NCBI GenBank assembly: GCA_003117195.1
Contig: BDSI01000002.1
Location: 325,001-389,000, forward strand
DNA length: 64,000 nucleotides
Origin: Eudorina sp. 2006-703-Eu-15
Taxonomy: Eukaryota > Chlorophyta > Chlorophyceae > Chlamydomonadales > Volvocaceae
Direction of reading: 5' to 3'
Of the stretch, positions 1 to 11,191 are shown one piece after another (within the stretch, counting starts at the first letter, position 1; the number at the start of each line of letters is the position of its first letter). The notes below the pieces were generated by a model. The model did not search any database and was not told the origin of the DNA. It saw only the letters and a program-made list of their open reading frames with translations. Position numbers and translations under genes: made by a program.

Positions 1-25
1 CACTTCCCCGTCGAAATCTACGCAG

Positions 26-3000
26 GAGGCGTACGAGGTACTGTCGGACCCACATCGCCGCCAGGTTTATGACGTGTACGGAAAGGAGGGACTGGCTGCG
101 GGTGAGCTCGCACGAGGAGCCCCTACTTGCCGAGAGGGGCCCCCCAGCAACCTTGCAATGGCCCCTGGGGGCGGACACGCACGCGTCATTACCTCTGGTC
201 TGGGGTGCCTAGAAGATCGGGGCAGTTGATAGTGTGCCCGGAGCGCACACCCCCATCCGGAAACCCCATATGCCGCCGCAGCAGACCGGCAGCCCATTGC
301 ACATAAGTTCGCTGTAGGCGTCGCAGCGCCGCGGTGCCTTGCGGGGCAGAGAGCTCGCTGCGCCGCCTGGGTACCCATTGAGGATTGGGGCGGCGGCTAA
401 CTTGTTCCGCCGGGCACAGCCAAGAGACAGGGAGCAGCGGGTGGGAAACCAACCAGCCATCTTAGGCGTGGCACGTTGCCGCGGCGGATGTGTGGTGGCG
501 CACGAAGTGCGTGCGTGTCTGCACCCGCCTTCCCCCGAACCCGTCTACGCGCGCGTGTGCGGCCCCCCTGGCCCTGGCCCTGGCCCTGGCCCTGGCCCTG
601 GCCCTGGCCGCCGTTCAGAAATGTGCGCTCGCGCCCCCTCGCTGGTCCCGTGGTCGCCTCCAGGCCTGGAGCTGGGCGCCAAGCTGGACTCCCTGGACGA
701 GCTGAAGCAGAAATGGGAGGAGTTCAAGCGGAAGCAGGTGTGTGGGCTGCGGGGTGGCACCTGACTGAAGGACACCGGGCGACTGGCGACACCCCGAAGT
801 TAGCGCGGCGGCGGCGGCGGCGTGGGCCGCGCGGCCATTACTGCGGCCGGAAAGGCGGTGGGAGGGACAGCAGCTGGGGCAGGGCAGGGCAGGGCTGCGG
901 AGGCTGCGGTCGCGCGCCCGGCCCCGCCCCGCCCGCCCCGTATAAGTGGACTGTGTTCCGCGGGCGGGCGGGCGGGCGTAGACATTTGATGCATGCTAGC
1001 GCTTGCAAGCGCTGCGGCGCGGGCCACTGTCACTGTAGCTCTTGCCTGAGCAAATGGTACCTGCTGCCTAAACCACTGCCAAACGATTACCAAATAATTA
1101 CCAATGAATACCAAACGGGGCTTCCCGGGTTGGATGAGGTTGTCCGCGGCTCTCCACCTCTGATTCCGCTATACCGTATCGCTGTGGGGTGCGGCCCCCC
1201 TGTGGGGTGTTCCCGTCCGCGCGGCGCAGGAGGCCGAGCGGTCCGACCTGGTGTCCAACCACCGCGGCGTGTACCTGTGCCGCCTGGACATGACCGACCC
1301 GCGGGCCAGTCTGATGGGCACGCGGCCGCTGTTCCGCGGCGCCACCGTCACCAACTCCGTGGACGTGCCGCTGGGGGAGGCGGACGCGGTGTACCTGCAA
1401 GGGAACGCGGCGCTGCGGGGCAACGCGGGCGCGGGTGAGTGTCTGAGTGGGCGCGGGTGAGGGGGAGCGGGTGAGGGGGAGCGGGTGAGGGGGAGCGGGT
1501 GCGGGGGAGCGGGTGCGGGGGAGCGGGTGCGGGGGAGCGGGAGAGCGGGAGAGACGCACAATTGCGGCCTTGGTGGCTGAATTGAAATGAGTAAAGAAGC
1601 GTGGTGGCGGTGGGTGTGGCGGGGAGGGCGGCGGGTGCGCCCCTCGTCGGAGTGCGGTACTTGCGTTGGTGGCAGTGCAAGAGGACGAGGACGCACCTGC
1701 GGCGGGGGGGCAGGGCGCGACCGCAGTTCGTGGCGAGCGATGTGCCGGATATGTATGTATTATATATGTGAGCGTTTAGTTTTTGCATGCGATGAGTCCC
1801 GGCGTACAGAGGTTAGTTCAGCCTGCGAGCAGCTACGGCTTTCCGGGCAAGTAGTACCAGCCAAGGACAGCGCGCGTTATCTCGGCCTGGTGTATGGGCC
1901 CTCGCGGCCTTTCAGTGCCTGCCGACAGCAGTTGAACGATACCGGCCGGGCCGCTATGTTCTCTTTGAGCTCCAAATTGGATAAGCTGAAGCTTTTCGCC
2001 CCGACGTGCGAATGAGGTGTTTTGCCACTCAAGTTCGAGCGATTTTGCTGTATGGTTGTCAGGCTTGGGGCCCTTTTGCGTTGACAGAGGTTTTGAACAG
2101 GGTGGGGAGACGACGCGATGCGAACAACCTGGCAGAAGGACTTTTTGAAGCATGCCTACACGATGATGCAGTCCAGCTGCAGATTGCGTTCATGCGACAA
2201 ATTGTGGGGGCTGCTCGCCCAGCCCACCGCCTTCTTTTCGCAGAATTGGCCGAGCTTCCCCTGCATTACTATTTGGTGAAGCAAGTGGTTCGCTTTTGGA
2301 ACCGCCTGCAGACGCAGAAGGGCACGGTCGCACACGCAGTCCTATGTCAGGAGGTTATCGATGCACTCACCGATCCTGAACGGGGCGGTTGGGGAGCCTC
2401 GTTCTTGCGTTTAATGTCGTACTTAGAGTGTGATATTTGGAGCGGGCTGCCTCACGATGCAGAAGGTGTTGAACAGCGAGTTGAGTGGTTGCTGTCCAAA
2501 CCTCTTCCCGAGGCTCAGATTGTGACGGCGATGAGGGAACGACTAATGAGCGGTTGGGAACATGTGCGCCTCGATGTCGAGCCAGACAATTACCCATCAG
2601 ACGGGAAACAGCCGGGGATCCATATGTCGAAGTACAAGCATTGGATGGGCCTGTCGTTTATGGGTGCGGCGGCCGTTATGTGGCAACCGCACGCTACAGT
2701 TTTTATCCCCCGTTCTGCGCACCGGAAGCTAATGCAATTCAGGCTTTGTTGTTGGGCACTTGAGTCTAACAGGGCGCGGAGGGTAGGCACCATGTCCCTA
2801 GAGGACAACGGGTCTGCCGTTGCTGCCGCTCTGAAGACCAGATTGAAGATGAGAAGCATGTTCTACTCGACTGCCCGGCTTACGATGCAATACGCGCTGA
2901 GGAAGGGTTTCACCGCCCTAATACGATGAGGGAGGCGATTGCCTGGGATCCGGCTCGTTTGGCAAAGATGTTGGAGCGCATGTGGGCTCACCGTAATTCT

Positions 3001-6000
3001 ATCGTGCCCTTTGGGCGCTAGTCTCGTCGACTCCTGTTAATGCGGTATTGCAAACCAGTGCTTTTGGGCGTTTTGTTTGCCCTTGGGCCTCCGGCTCGTA
3101 TGGGTATGTGCAGGTATGGGGTTACGCACCCCCAACCATGTAACACACACAACAACAACAACATATGTATGTATGTATGTTTCACGTGGAAGATATATCA
3201 TTGGAGCGAACGAAAAGAAGTGCGCTTGCATAATAACAGGAGGCCTCGATTCACTCCTTTCCTTTTGGCTGTGTGCCCGGGCTCCTTGGCTGTGCCCCCC
3301 CCCCACCAGGCAGCTTCATCTGCGGCTACAGACGGGTGCTGAGCCCCCACGACAGCCTGGACGCCAACCTGCTGATGGGGGCCAGGCCCTCGGCTACGCT
3401 GACCTCCACGCGGCAGGTACGGCACTCCTACGGGCTTCCTGTCGTACGGTGACCGCGGAAATGGCAGAGTCGTACGGCACCACGCCGCTGTCCACCGGCA
3501 TCACGCACGTGCTTTCATAACCTCCGGGGCTCAGGGCTCCGGGGGCGATGTAGTACGGTTTGACATGGCCCATGGGTCGGTTCAAGGTCAGGTCACGGGG
3601 TTTAGGGACACGGGCTTTGACCGGGTGGCGGGACTGGTTTGCCCCACCGCCAACCCTGGCGGCCCTTTGCGGCATCTTCATCCCCTTTGCGGCCCCTCCA
3701 TCCCTCCATCCCCTCGGCCGCGCAGTTGACGCCGTACACCACGGCCTCCCTCACCACCAGCTACACGGCGGGCCTGGGCACGGGCATGCAGATCAGTACG
3801 ACGCGGCACCTGCCGTACAACATGCAGGTACGGTAGATGTATGATGGTTGCAGCGCGCTGTCTGGGTACCTGGACTCGTGACCTGTGAACCTCGTGTGGC
3901 CCATGAGGCGTATCTCATCGGTCCCATCTAAACACATGTATGTACACGGCTCTCCGCACGCCCGCGTATTTCCTGCACCTGTGGTGTCTGTTTCTGTTGG
4001 GGCATGGGTGTTTTGTGGCATCGGCTGATTTGAGCGGCAAGGGCGGGCAACACAACGATGTCCAGGTGCCCACTCCGGCTGAGACGGGTGGCTGAGACCC
4101 CACTCCTGTGGGGCGAGGGGAGCCCGCTGCCCCGGCTGCCGTCTTACCGCCCCCGCCGCGCCCCGGCCCCGCCTTGGGCAGGCGACGCTCGGCTGGGTGG
4201 TGGGTCCGGCCGCCGCCTCGGGCGTGACCTTCAACATCAGCAAGCGGGGCGCCAAGTACGTGGCTTCCGGTGAGTCCAGGAATGGACGCACCGCGTTGGG
4301 CAGGTTGTCCGGGCGTGTGTGTGTAAAAGAGAACTGAGCCGCGAGCAGCCAAGTCCGGCGTAACAGGTTTTCATGAGTAGTTGCCTTACCGCTTGTAGTA
4401 CGAAGATGGGGTCGGGTACCTGCGAGCAGGAAAGTGTGCTTGCTTCCGTGGGAGGAGGCGAGCCTAGTTACCGACTGGACTATCTGCCGCGGGACAGTAT
4501 GTGTGGCAGATGTCGCAATGGCAACCTGTCAGTACTGAGAATATGAACTCGCGAAATTACTCTTTCAGTCGCGCTCTCCGCGACTTGCCTTCCCTCGCAA
4601 CCGTACGGCCCCGCCGTACTCTCTGTCAGCCGAAGGCGCTTTCGGCAAATACACAGAAAACCTTGGTTTTCTTTCGTTTCACTCAGAAAACCTACAGGCG
4701 TGTGTGTATGTGATGAATTCTTGCCCCGCACCGCCCTCCGCCATGCACCGCCCTCCCCGATGCACCGCCCTCATCCCACGCAGGCAAGTTGGAGCTGGGC
4801 GGTGTGTCGGCGCTGTCCGCCCGCCTGCTCTACCACGTCACCCCCTCGGTGCACCTGCGGGCCGTGGCCCGGGTTGGCAACACGGGAGTCGACTTGGAGC
4901 TGGGTGCGGGACGCAAGTGGGGCCGCAACACCGTGGGTGAGTGCTGCTCTGGGTGTCGAGGGGGAGGGGGGCGATAGGGAATGGGTAGACATATTCGAAC
5001 TGCGCTGCTGCCAGAGCAAAGGTCTGGTGGAGAATGCACTGTACCCGGAGGGGAGGGGGGAGAGACGTATTCGGGGGTGTCGCTGTCTTGAGTGACACGG
5101 GGGGGGGGGACGTGGGCGCGAGGGCTACGGGTGTGTGTGTCGCGGGGTTAAATTGAAAAAAATAAATAAACCCGTAGAACGAACCCGGGCACACCCAGCA
5201 TAATGCAGTATACTTACGGGGTGCGGTACCTGCAGAGCAAACGAAAAGATAGAGACTGCGCGCGGGCGCGGGGCGGCGCGGCCGCGCTGCCGCAGTGCCA
5301 CAACAAGCAAACTGCGAACCCAACCCAACCCGGAAAGGACAGATACGTTACCGACCTGTGGTGGTAGACGGAGTAGCCGCGCCGCGAGCGATGTCCAGGG
5401 CCATGGCGATGCAGGGAGGGAAGCCGAGGAACGGAGTGAGCGAGGGTGGCAACGATTGCGAAGAATGACAAAAGCAAACATCAGAAAGAAGGCAGTATGC
5501 GAGAATGGCGGGGCGGCAGCGCGGCGCGAAAGAGGACAGGGCGGACGAGGGGAAGCGGGATATGGGACGGGGACGGGAGGCGGTACGACATGTACGGCAT
5601 GTACGACAGGGGGAGTAAGCATGGGGCAGGGACACGGGAACGGACGACCGGGTGGCGGGCCACGTTCGGGATATGGCTCCCCACCGTGCCCGGTCGTAGC
5701 GGGGCAGCCCCTGCATGTGGGGTGCCGCGTGGTGGCGCGCCTAGGGCGGTCGGGCGGGCTGCGATGGGTACGTGAGGTGCGGGGTGAGGTGGCGCGGGGG
5801 GGGGGGAGAGAGGGGCGGGGAGGCGAAGACGTCGTAACGGTTACAGGTGGGGGGGGCCGACACGGCCGGGCCGGCCCGGAGGCCGCGCGCCGGAGGGCAC
5901 TCTCACACGAAACCCGACGCCGGCCCGGAGGGCATACGCGAGCGAAACCCAGCAGGGGCCCGAAGCCGACCCGCGCCGTCACACAGACCCACGCCGTCAC

Positions 6001-8721
6001 ACAGCAGCGCCCGTTGGAACATTGAGGGGATAGCCGCCGACGCCCGCTGGTGCGGGGGCGAAGGAGCGGGCGGTCAGGGGCCGGGGGCGGGCGGGGCGGC
6101 GGGGGATTGCGCAGGTGGGTGTGGACGACCGCCAGCATATCCTTGTGGGTGGAGCGTCGCGCGAAGTAGAAGGTCTGGGGGACGGCCGCCAGCAGGTGGA
6201 CGAACTGGGCGAGGCGGGGTGTGGCAGGGGAGCTGGGGAGCTGATCCGGGCAGGTGCAGCTAACGTTCAGATGATGTGCAACCGCCCACGTTGCTCGCCA
6301 CCTGCCAGAGCATACAGGATGCACAGCAATCATGTTATTCTTCAGTTGCACCCGCATGGAATGGCCCCAGATGCCCCCGCCGGATAATGATAGCCTTTAC
6401 AACATACTAGGAGAGGTGGGGGAGGAGAGGGGGGGAGGGGGAGAGGAGAGGAGAGGTGGGCCCCCAGCGGTCGGCCTCCAACGCGAGCCCGGTTGGTGCC
6501 ATTACGTCAGCAGCGTGTTTAGCAGCAGCGGCAGCAGAGCAGCAGCAGCAGCGAACGGACAACACTGCCGGCGACGGCTGTAGCTGGGTTTGAACTCGTG
6601 CGCGGGCTGATGGCGGATGGCGCTGTTGGTTGTGAGGACCCAGCGGGCTGGTCAAAACCGGGCGGGACGCGGGGCGGTCGGGCGCCCTCCGCTGTGGGGC
6701 AGACCCGCGCCGTCAACCCGCGATCGCAGTGCGGGGCCCGGCAGTGCCCCAGATCGAAGGCCGACCGTAACTCCGCACCGCGCCGTGTTGTGACACCGTC
6801 TTCCACTGCAGGCTACGTGGGGTCGGTGATCGGACTGCAGGGCATCGGGATCAAGGTAGGGTAGGGCCGAGAATGGGGGCACCTGCTGCGCAGGGCACCG
6901 TACTGGGGGGTTTAGCAAGCGTGACACGGGGCTTCCTCTGTGCGGCGCGCAGTACATGTGTGTATTACATGGTTGGGGATGCATAACCCCATACCTGTAC
7001 ACCTACCCATACGAGCCGTGGGCCCAAGGGCACGCGAAATACGCCTAAAAGCACGCGCATGACAATGCGCATGTACATGTACGGGTTGCGAGAGCTTTCA
7101 CGCCAAGGGCTGTGCCGCTCGGCACCGCGGCGCGGCGGGACCGCGTCGCGTCGGGACGTCATGCGCGAGAGAGCGAGGGTGTTTCGTTTTCCCTTTCGTG
7201 CCGCTGGAGAGGTTCCCCGCCCCGTAAGCGGTACTTACCGTATGTGGGGTTTGGGCGCTGCAGGGCCGGCTGGTGCGCGGCAGCCAGACGTTCGAGGTGC
7301 CCATCATCCTGTCGACGTCGTACATGGACGAGAAGGCCCTGGCGGCGGCCTACGTGCTGCCGCCGCTGGCGTACATCACCCTCTCCAGGTGCGGCCCCAT
7401 TGCGCACAGCACACTGTATCCAGTTGGATGAACGCAGTTGGATGAACGCCGCCCGCTTCGTAGTCCCGGCCTGACGGTGACCTGTCCTGCACCCGTCCCT
7501 CCGCCCGTCCCGTCCGGCCGGCCGTGGTGCCCCCGCCGTGGTGCACTCTGGCGGTTGCTCTGGCGGCACCCACCCCCAGGTTCGTGGTGCGGCCGCTGCT
7601 GCGGTGGCAGCGGCAGAGGCGGGCGCGGCAGGCGCAGCAGCGGCATGCGGAGGCGATCCGGGAGGCGCTGCACAAGGTGGGGTGGGTGGGGTGGGTGGGT
7701 GTGCCGCAGTACGGCACCACCTCCGTGCGACCTCATTTCACGCCCCTCGGCTCCTGGGCCTAGTGCTCTTTAGGGTTAGATGGCGGCTTGGCGGGCAATC
7801 TTGTTGGAGAAACATCACAATGATAAAACAAAACGATGACAATACAACGATGACAACACACACCTGCGACAGGCCTCCACCGAGCGGTCGTTGATTGAGC
7901 CCGTGGCGCGGAGGAAAGCGCGCGCCGAAACCAGCAAGCGGCCCACGGGAGGCCTCGTCATACTGGATGCCGTGTACGGCGACACGGAGGACTACCTGGC
8001 GGCGGAGAACGGCCCGCAGCAGCGCGCCATGGCGGCCGCCGTCTCCGCCGCCGCCGCCGCAGCAGCAGCAGCAGCAGCGGCAGCATCCTCTGCAGCAGCG
8101 GAGCTGTCAGACCTGGCAGCCGCCCTGGCGGCGGCGGTGGCCACGGCGCTGCAGCCACGAGGATCGGCGGCCGCCGCGGCCACCGACGGTGACGCGGCGG
8201 CGGCGGCGGCGGCGGCGACGTCGACGTCGACGTCAACCGGTGACCGGAGCAGCAGCCACGAGTCGGCGTCTGCCAGCGGCCGTGACGGCGACGGCGCCGC
8301 CACGGCGGCGACGGCGGCGGTGGAGGAGCCGCTGCCGCCGCCCTGGCTGCTAGTGACGTCAGCGCTGCAGTACCAGGTGACTGACTCCAAGCTCGTACTA
8401 CACTCCGGCGTGTCCAAGAAGAACCACATGGGTTTCGCCGACCCCACGCCCGGCTCGTCCGCGATGCGCCTGCTGCACGTGTCGTACTTGTACGGCGACA
8501 AAGTGTACGAGGTCACGGTGGACGACACGGACGGCCTGCAGCTGCCCGGCGCGGGGGAGGTGGTCTCGGAGCCGGGCAGGGTGCGGGGGCTGCTGCACCT
8601 GGGCGTCGCGGCGCATGGCGTGGCGGAGCTGCTACAGCCACCAAAGCAGCCCCAGAGCCCGGGGTCGGCGACGGTGGGGGAGTCCGATATCGCCCGGGAC
8701 ACTCCAAGGCGGCCGACGTAA
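26..8721 (+). CDS. DNAJC11: DNAJC11-like J-domain protein (5' part outside window)
   Basis: This is the 3' part of a DnaJ subfamily C member 11 gene (plant relatives include OWL1). In animals DNAJC11 works at the mitochondrial membranes with the MICOS cristae-organising complex. Exons, all phase-consistent: 26-101, 664-737, 1230-1434, 3310-3416, 3726-3827, 4182-4269, 4784-4936, 6812-6855, 7264-7388, 7580-7676, 7873-8721 (639 residues in window). The first exon is the end of the J domain (AYEVLSDPHRRQVYDVYGKEGL); the HPD loop lies left of the window. Residues ~51-325 are the beta-strand-rich DUF3395-linked region, ~300-335 a hydrophobic stretch (AAYVLPPLAYITL...FVVRPLLRW) as in animal homologues, and ~455-590 the C-terminal DUF3395 domain (LQYQVTDSKLVLHSG). 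Between the last two lies an Ala/Ser run of about 110 residues, longer than in animals. Introns 3, 7 and 8 contain retrotransposon and repeat sequence. Identity is firm; the far N-terminus is not visible. Confidence 0.92.
563..609. repeat. Hexanucleotide GGCCCT microsatellite
   Basis: About seven perfect CCCTGG units in the DNAJC11 intron at 102-663. The reading frames through it (Pro-Gly, Pro-Trp, Leu-Ala) are repeat translations, not genes. Confidence 0.9.
1440..1553. repeat. GGGGGAGCGGGTG minisatellite
   Basis: A 12-13 bp G-rich unit repeated about seven times immediately after the 5' splice site of the DNAJC11 intron that starts at 1435. It lies upstream of the LINE insertion. Confidence 0.85.
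1750..3165 (+). mobile_element. 5'-truncated, frameshifted non-LTR retrotransposon in DNAJC11 intron
   Basis: The intron at 1435-3309 holds the 3' end of a LINE-type element in the same direction as the host gene. One frame (to ~2010) reads the end of a reverse transcriptase (RYLGLVYGPSRPFSACR...AAMFSLSSKLDKLKLF). After a frameshift near 2005-2012 the next frame continues RAILLYGCQAWGPF, the 'LLYGCQ.W' block that follows the RT domain in many LINEs, and runs to ~2760. The last part is in a third frame: a Cys-rich segment ending EDEKHVLLDCPAYDAIR (2821-2895) and stopping at 3021. The FADD catalytic box and endonuclease are absent, so the copy is 5'-truncated. The 3' UTR (3057-3150) ends in an ACA-rich simple tail. 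The element is dead. Its clade (L1-like or other) cannot be set by eye. The 5' limit is approximate. Confidence 0.85.
4317..4345 (+). repeat. Dispersed repeat D, copy 1
   Basis: The short motif TGTGTAAAAGAGAACTGAGC. Further copies are at 14975-15000, 41978-42000 and inverted at 22605-22637. All are in introns. At 41947-42003 it abuts repeat C, so C and D may be parts of one element. Confidence 0.6.
4972..5043 (+). repeat. Dispersed repeat B, copy 1
   Basis: Core: ATAGG-AAT-GGTAGACAT-TTC-AACTGCGCTGCTGCCAGAGC followed by a GGTGRAGAATSCACTGT block. It sits in the DNAJC11 intron that begins at 4937, sense to the gene. Similarity to copy 2 (61737-61807) starts at the splice donor itself (GTGAGTG, then GGGGGAGGGG) and continues for about 100 nt. 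Such identity between introns of unrelated genes means a mobile or intron-forming repeat. Confidence 0.8.
5147..5209 (-). repeat. Dispersed repeat A, copy 1
   Basis: The reverse complement reads GGGTGTGCCCGGG-TCGTT-TA-CGGGTTTATTTATTTTTTTC then AATTTAACCCC. Related copies lie at 9024-9077, 19128-19188, 22374-22465, 29427-29468, 40917-41032, 20551-20595 and 63369-63420. No open reading frame or terminal inverted repeat is visible; a SINE-, MITE- or retrotransposon-tail-derived origin is possible. Confidence 0.7.
6957..7056 (-). mobile_element. Second copy of the same LINE 3' tail, inverted
   Basis: The reverse complement of 6957-7056 matches the 3' UTR of the element at 3057-3150: both read through GCCCTTGGG, CGGCTCGTATGGGTA, CAGGTATGGGGTTA and CCCCAACCATGTAA and then go into an ACA/CACA tail. 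This copy lacks all coding sequence. It lies in the intron at 6856-7263 of the DNAJC11 gene, opposite to the host gene and to the first copy. It is a severely 5'-truncated insertion, as usual for LINEs. Confidence 0.85.
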
Positions 8722-9023
8722 GGCGGCAGCCACCATATGATCTGACACCAGCGCCCGGAGCACTGGATCCGCAGCAACTTGACACAGCAGAGGCAGCTTG
8801 CGACGAGTTGAGTGTCGGTGCAACCGGGAGGCGGAGCCGGAGGTGGACTGGTGGGATGGGTGCTTGCTTGGGAGTTGTCGGACTGGCGGTGCGACGGCCC
8901 CGGGTGGTGGCATGGACGAGGCGCCTCCACCACCTCGTTGGGAGGCGTTCATAGGCGCGGGTTGGGGGTGGTCTGCTTGCCGCAGCGCCGCCACGCATCC
9001 TGGAGATTCTTCAGGCCCGCACC

Positions 9024-9077
9024 CCACACGGGTGTGCCCGGGCTCGTTTATTTCTTTTTCCATTCAACCCCACACGC
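9024..9077 (+). repeat. Dispersed repeat A, copy 2
   Basis: GGGTGTGCCCGGGCTCGTTT then a T-rich run and CATTCAACCCCACAC. It matches copy 1 in inverse orientation. Located in the 3' flank of DNAJC11. Confidence 0.7.
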
Positions 9078-10559
9078 CTCCACCTCGTTGCCGTTGGCGC
9101 TGACCACCGGCCGTACCGGTGACGGCGCCGCGGTTGCTGAGCAGGGGTGCGGACTGGCTCCAGTCCTGCGGGAGCCCACGGACGGGGGGGTCGTTGACGT
9201 GGCACTAGGGGGGGCCGGGGACCCGTACTTGGTGTGCTGTACGCCTGGGGGCGCCTCCGTTGCGTTGTGACTTGTGAGCATGTACCGTAACTGTGTGGTA
9301 TTTGCCGTTTTGGGCGGCGGGGCGCAGCCAGGAGGCCGGGCGGGGCACACTGCCGGCGTCTTCCGGTGGGCTGCAGGGACCCTTGAGACCTGGCCTGCGG
9401 GCGTGGACTCGGCCATGACCCCAAACGTGTCATTACGTGTTCACGGAGGAAACGAAGGAAACACTTGGTGTTACGTTACGTCACAGAGGTGTCACAGGCA
9501 TCGCGGTGTGCAAGACTGAACGGCGAGGCGCAGCACAGGGATCCGGTTCGAGTCTTCCTGCTGCTACCATGCAAACTCCCCGCTTCATTCCAAACCACGC
9601 TGCCCTGAACGCCCTCGCTGTGTCGGTGCGTTGCTTTGGTGCGTTGCTTGACAAACAAGGAGTCCGACACGCGGCAGCGCAAGCCGCTCTCGTCGCACCC
9701 CCAACGCAGCACGACCAACGCTTGACACCGCTGCTCAAAACAGTATTAGCACGCCGCAGGTCAGCCATAGAGTACCGTACCCAGGCTCATGCGCACAAAA
9801 TGAAGAACCTCTCATGAACCTTAGACCCGAACAACCGATCACCCGAAAGTTGGTGATTAAGGGTGATTACAACGATGTCGGTTGTCCGTTGCTTTCGGGG
9901 CTGGCAAAACCTAAATTCCTGACAACTGCTCTGCCTGACATTATGAAACGCTGGAATTCTACATAGGCATGCAACATTCTGGGCAACAGAACACGTGTTG
10001 GGCAACGCGCGGCTAACTTGGGCATGAACTATATGCGATGCGGGTACCCTCGCACCCATTTTGATGCATTACTAGTGCATCAATAATATATGCATACCTG
10101 ATGAATGTGCAATACTGGACTAGGAAATGATTGGAATGCATCAAACGTGTTACTTTGTACCCCGAACGTGTCTGACTTGTAGATGGTCCAAATGCAAAAC
10201 ACTAAAGCTCGTGACTTTACAGTAGTATTTCGGGGCCTTTGACGCAAGGTCACGTCGGGGTTGTGCCCGACGGACGGACAACGTTGGTTGACACTCTCAC
10301 CAGCAGCATCCTGGATAGCTGGTGAGTGATGGTGGGGCGTACCTTGCAGCGGATTGGCGATTCCCGGTAAAGCCCATTTCCTCCGCGTCCGCTATGTGTC
10401 CACAGCCAGGAGCACCGCCTTCCGCCAGCCCTCGCAGCAGGACAGGCGCCCGGCGGTTCGCGTTTCAGCTTGTCTTGGGGGCCCTGGATCTCCCCCTCAT
10501 GGCGCAGAGCACTTGACCCGGGGGCCAGCTTCTGCTGCTGAGTAACACCGCGCTTGGCA

Positions 10560-10621
10560 CAACCTCGCTGGCCACGTGACGCCGCAGCAATTGACGCCAA
10601 CCTCGCTGGCCACGTGACGCC
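10560..10621. promoter_or_regulatory. Duplicated G-box (CACGTG) upstream of the FtsJ-like gene
   Basis: A 24-bp sequence (CAACCTCGCTGGCCACGTGA plus CGCC) occurs twice with a 38-bp period, at 10560-10583 and 10598-10621. Each copy has the palindrome CACGTG (10573-10578 and 10611-10616), the core bound by plant and algal bZIP/bHLH factors. It lies about 570-630 bp before the proposed ATG at 11192. A regulatory role is inference; the duplication itself is seen directly. Confidence 0.4.
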
Positions 10622-11191
10622 CGCGGTGCCCCCATTACGCCACCACCACTAACACCACTGGCAGCACCAACACTTACACCAACACCAGCCGTAGCCGTAG
10701 TCCACGGCTTAGCCAGACGGACGTTGGACCCGGCAGCTCGCGGGGAGCCGGCGCGCCAGGGTCAGCAGCGCGGCACCCATCGTACCGCTCCAGGGAAGCA
10801 GGGGAGCAGGGCGGCGTGGCGGCCCCGCTGCGTGCCCCGCGGCCTCCCTATCGGCGCCGTCCCGTCGTAACGACTCGTCCCTTTCCCGGGCCGGGTCCAG
10901 GGGAGCGCTGCCGGCGGCGCCTCCCCCTCTTGGCCCTCATTGCGGCCGATCCCTTCAGGCCCATCTTGGGGCGGACGGCACCCGCGCTGCTCTTGGGGGG
11001 CTGCAGGCTGAGCGTGTACGGCCGTCGGATCGGTCCCTGCACCCTGTACCCTGCACACTGCACACGCCGGTGCCGCCGAAGCCGGGGCGCCTGCAGGCGG
11101 CGCAGCAGCAGCAGCAGCAGCAGCAGCAGCGGGGCGGACTGCAGGCGGCGCAGGGGCGGACCGCAAGCGAGGGCAGCCGGGGCGGATCGAG

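Larger units (their letters stand above)
8722..11191. other. Intergenic, DNAJC11 3' end to FtsJ-like gene start
   Basis: No gene was recognised in these 2.5 kb. It contains repeat A copy 2 (9024-9077) and a stretch of lower GC with no coding character (about 9800-10250). Nearer the downstream gene is a 24-bp duplication with two G-box sequences (10560-10621). Open frames here, including a Pro/Arg-rich antisense frame over 10762-11619, are overlapping shadows without domain similarity. The DNAJC11 3' UTR and the FtsJ-like promoter must lie here, but no poly(A) signal or TATA box was identified. Confidence 0.6.

Noticed and set aside
5125..6357. A 410-codon antisense frame in the DNAJC11 intron
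   Set aside because: Arg/Pro-rich translation of GC-rich intron sequence, including repeats A and B; no domain, and it is fully explained by high GC with few stops.
6585..6605. tRNA B-box-like GGGTTTGAACTCGTGC
   Set aside because: No A box, acceptor stem or cloverleaf could be drawn around it.
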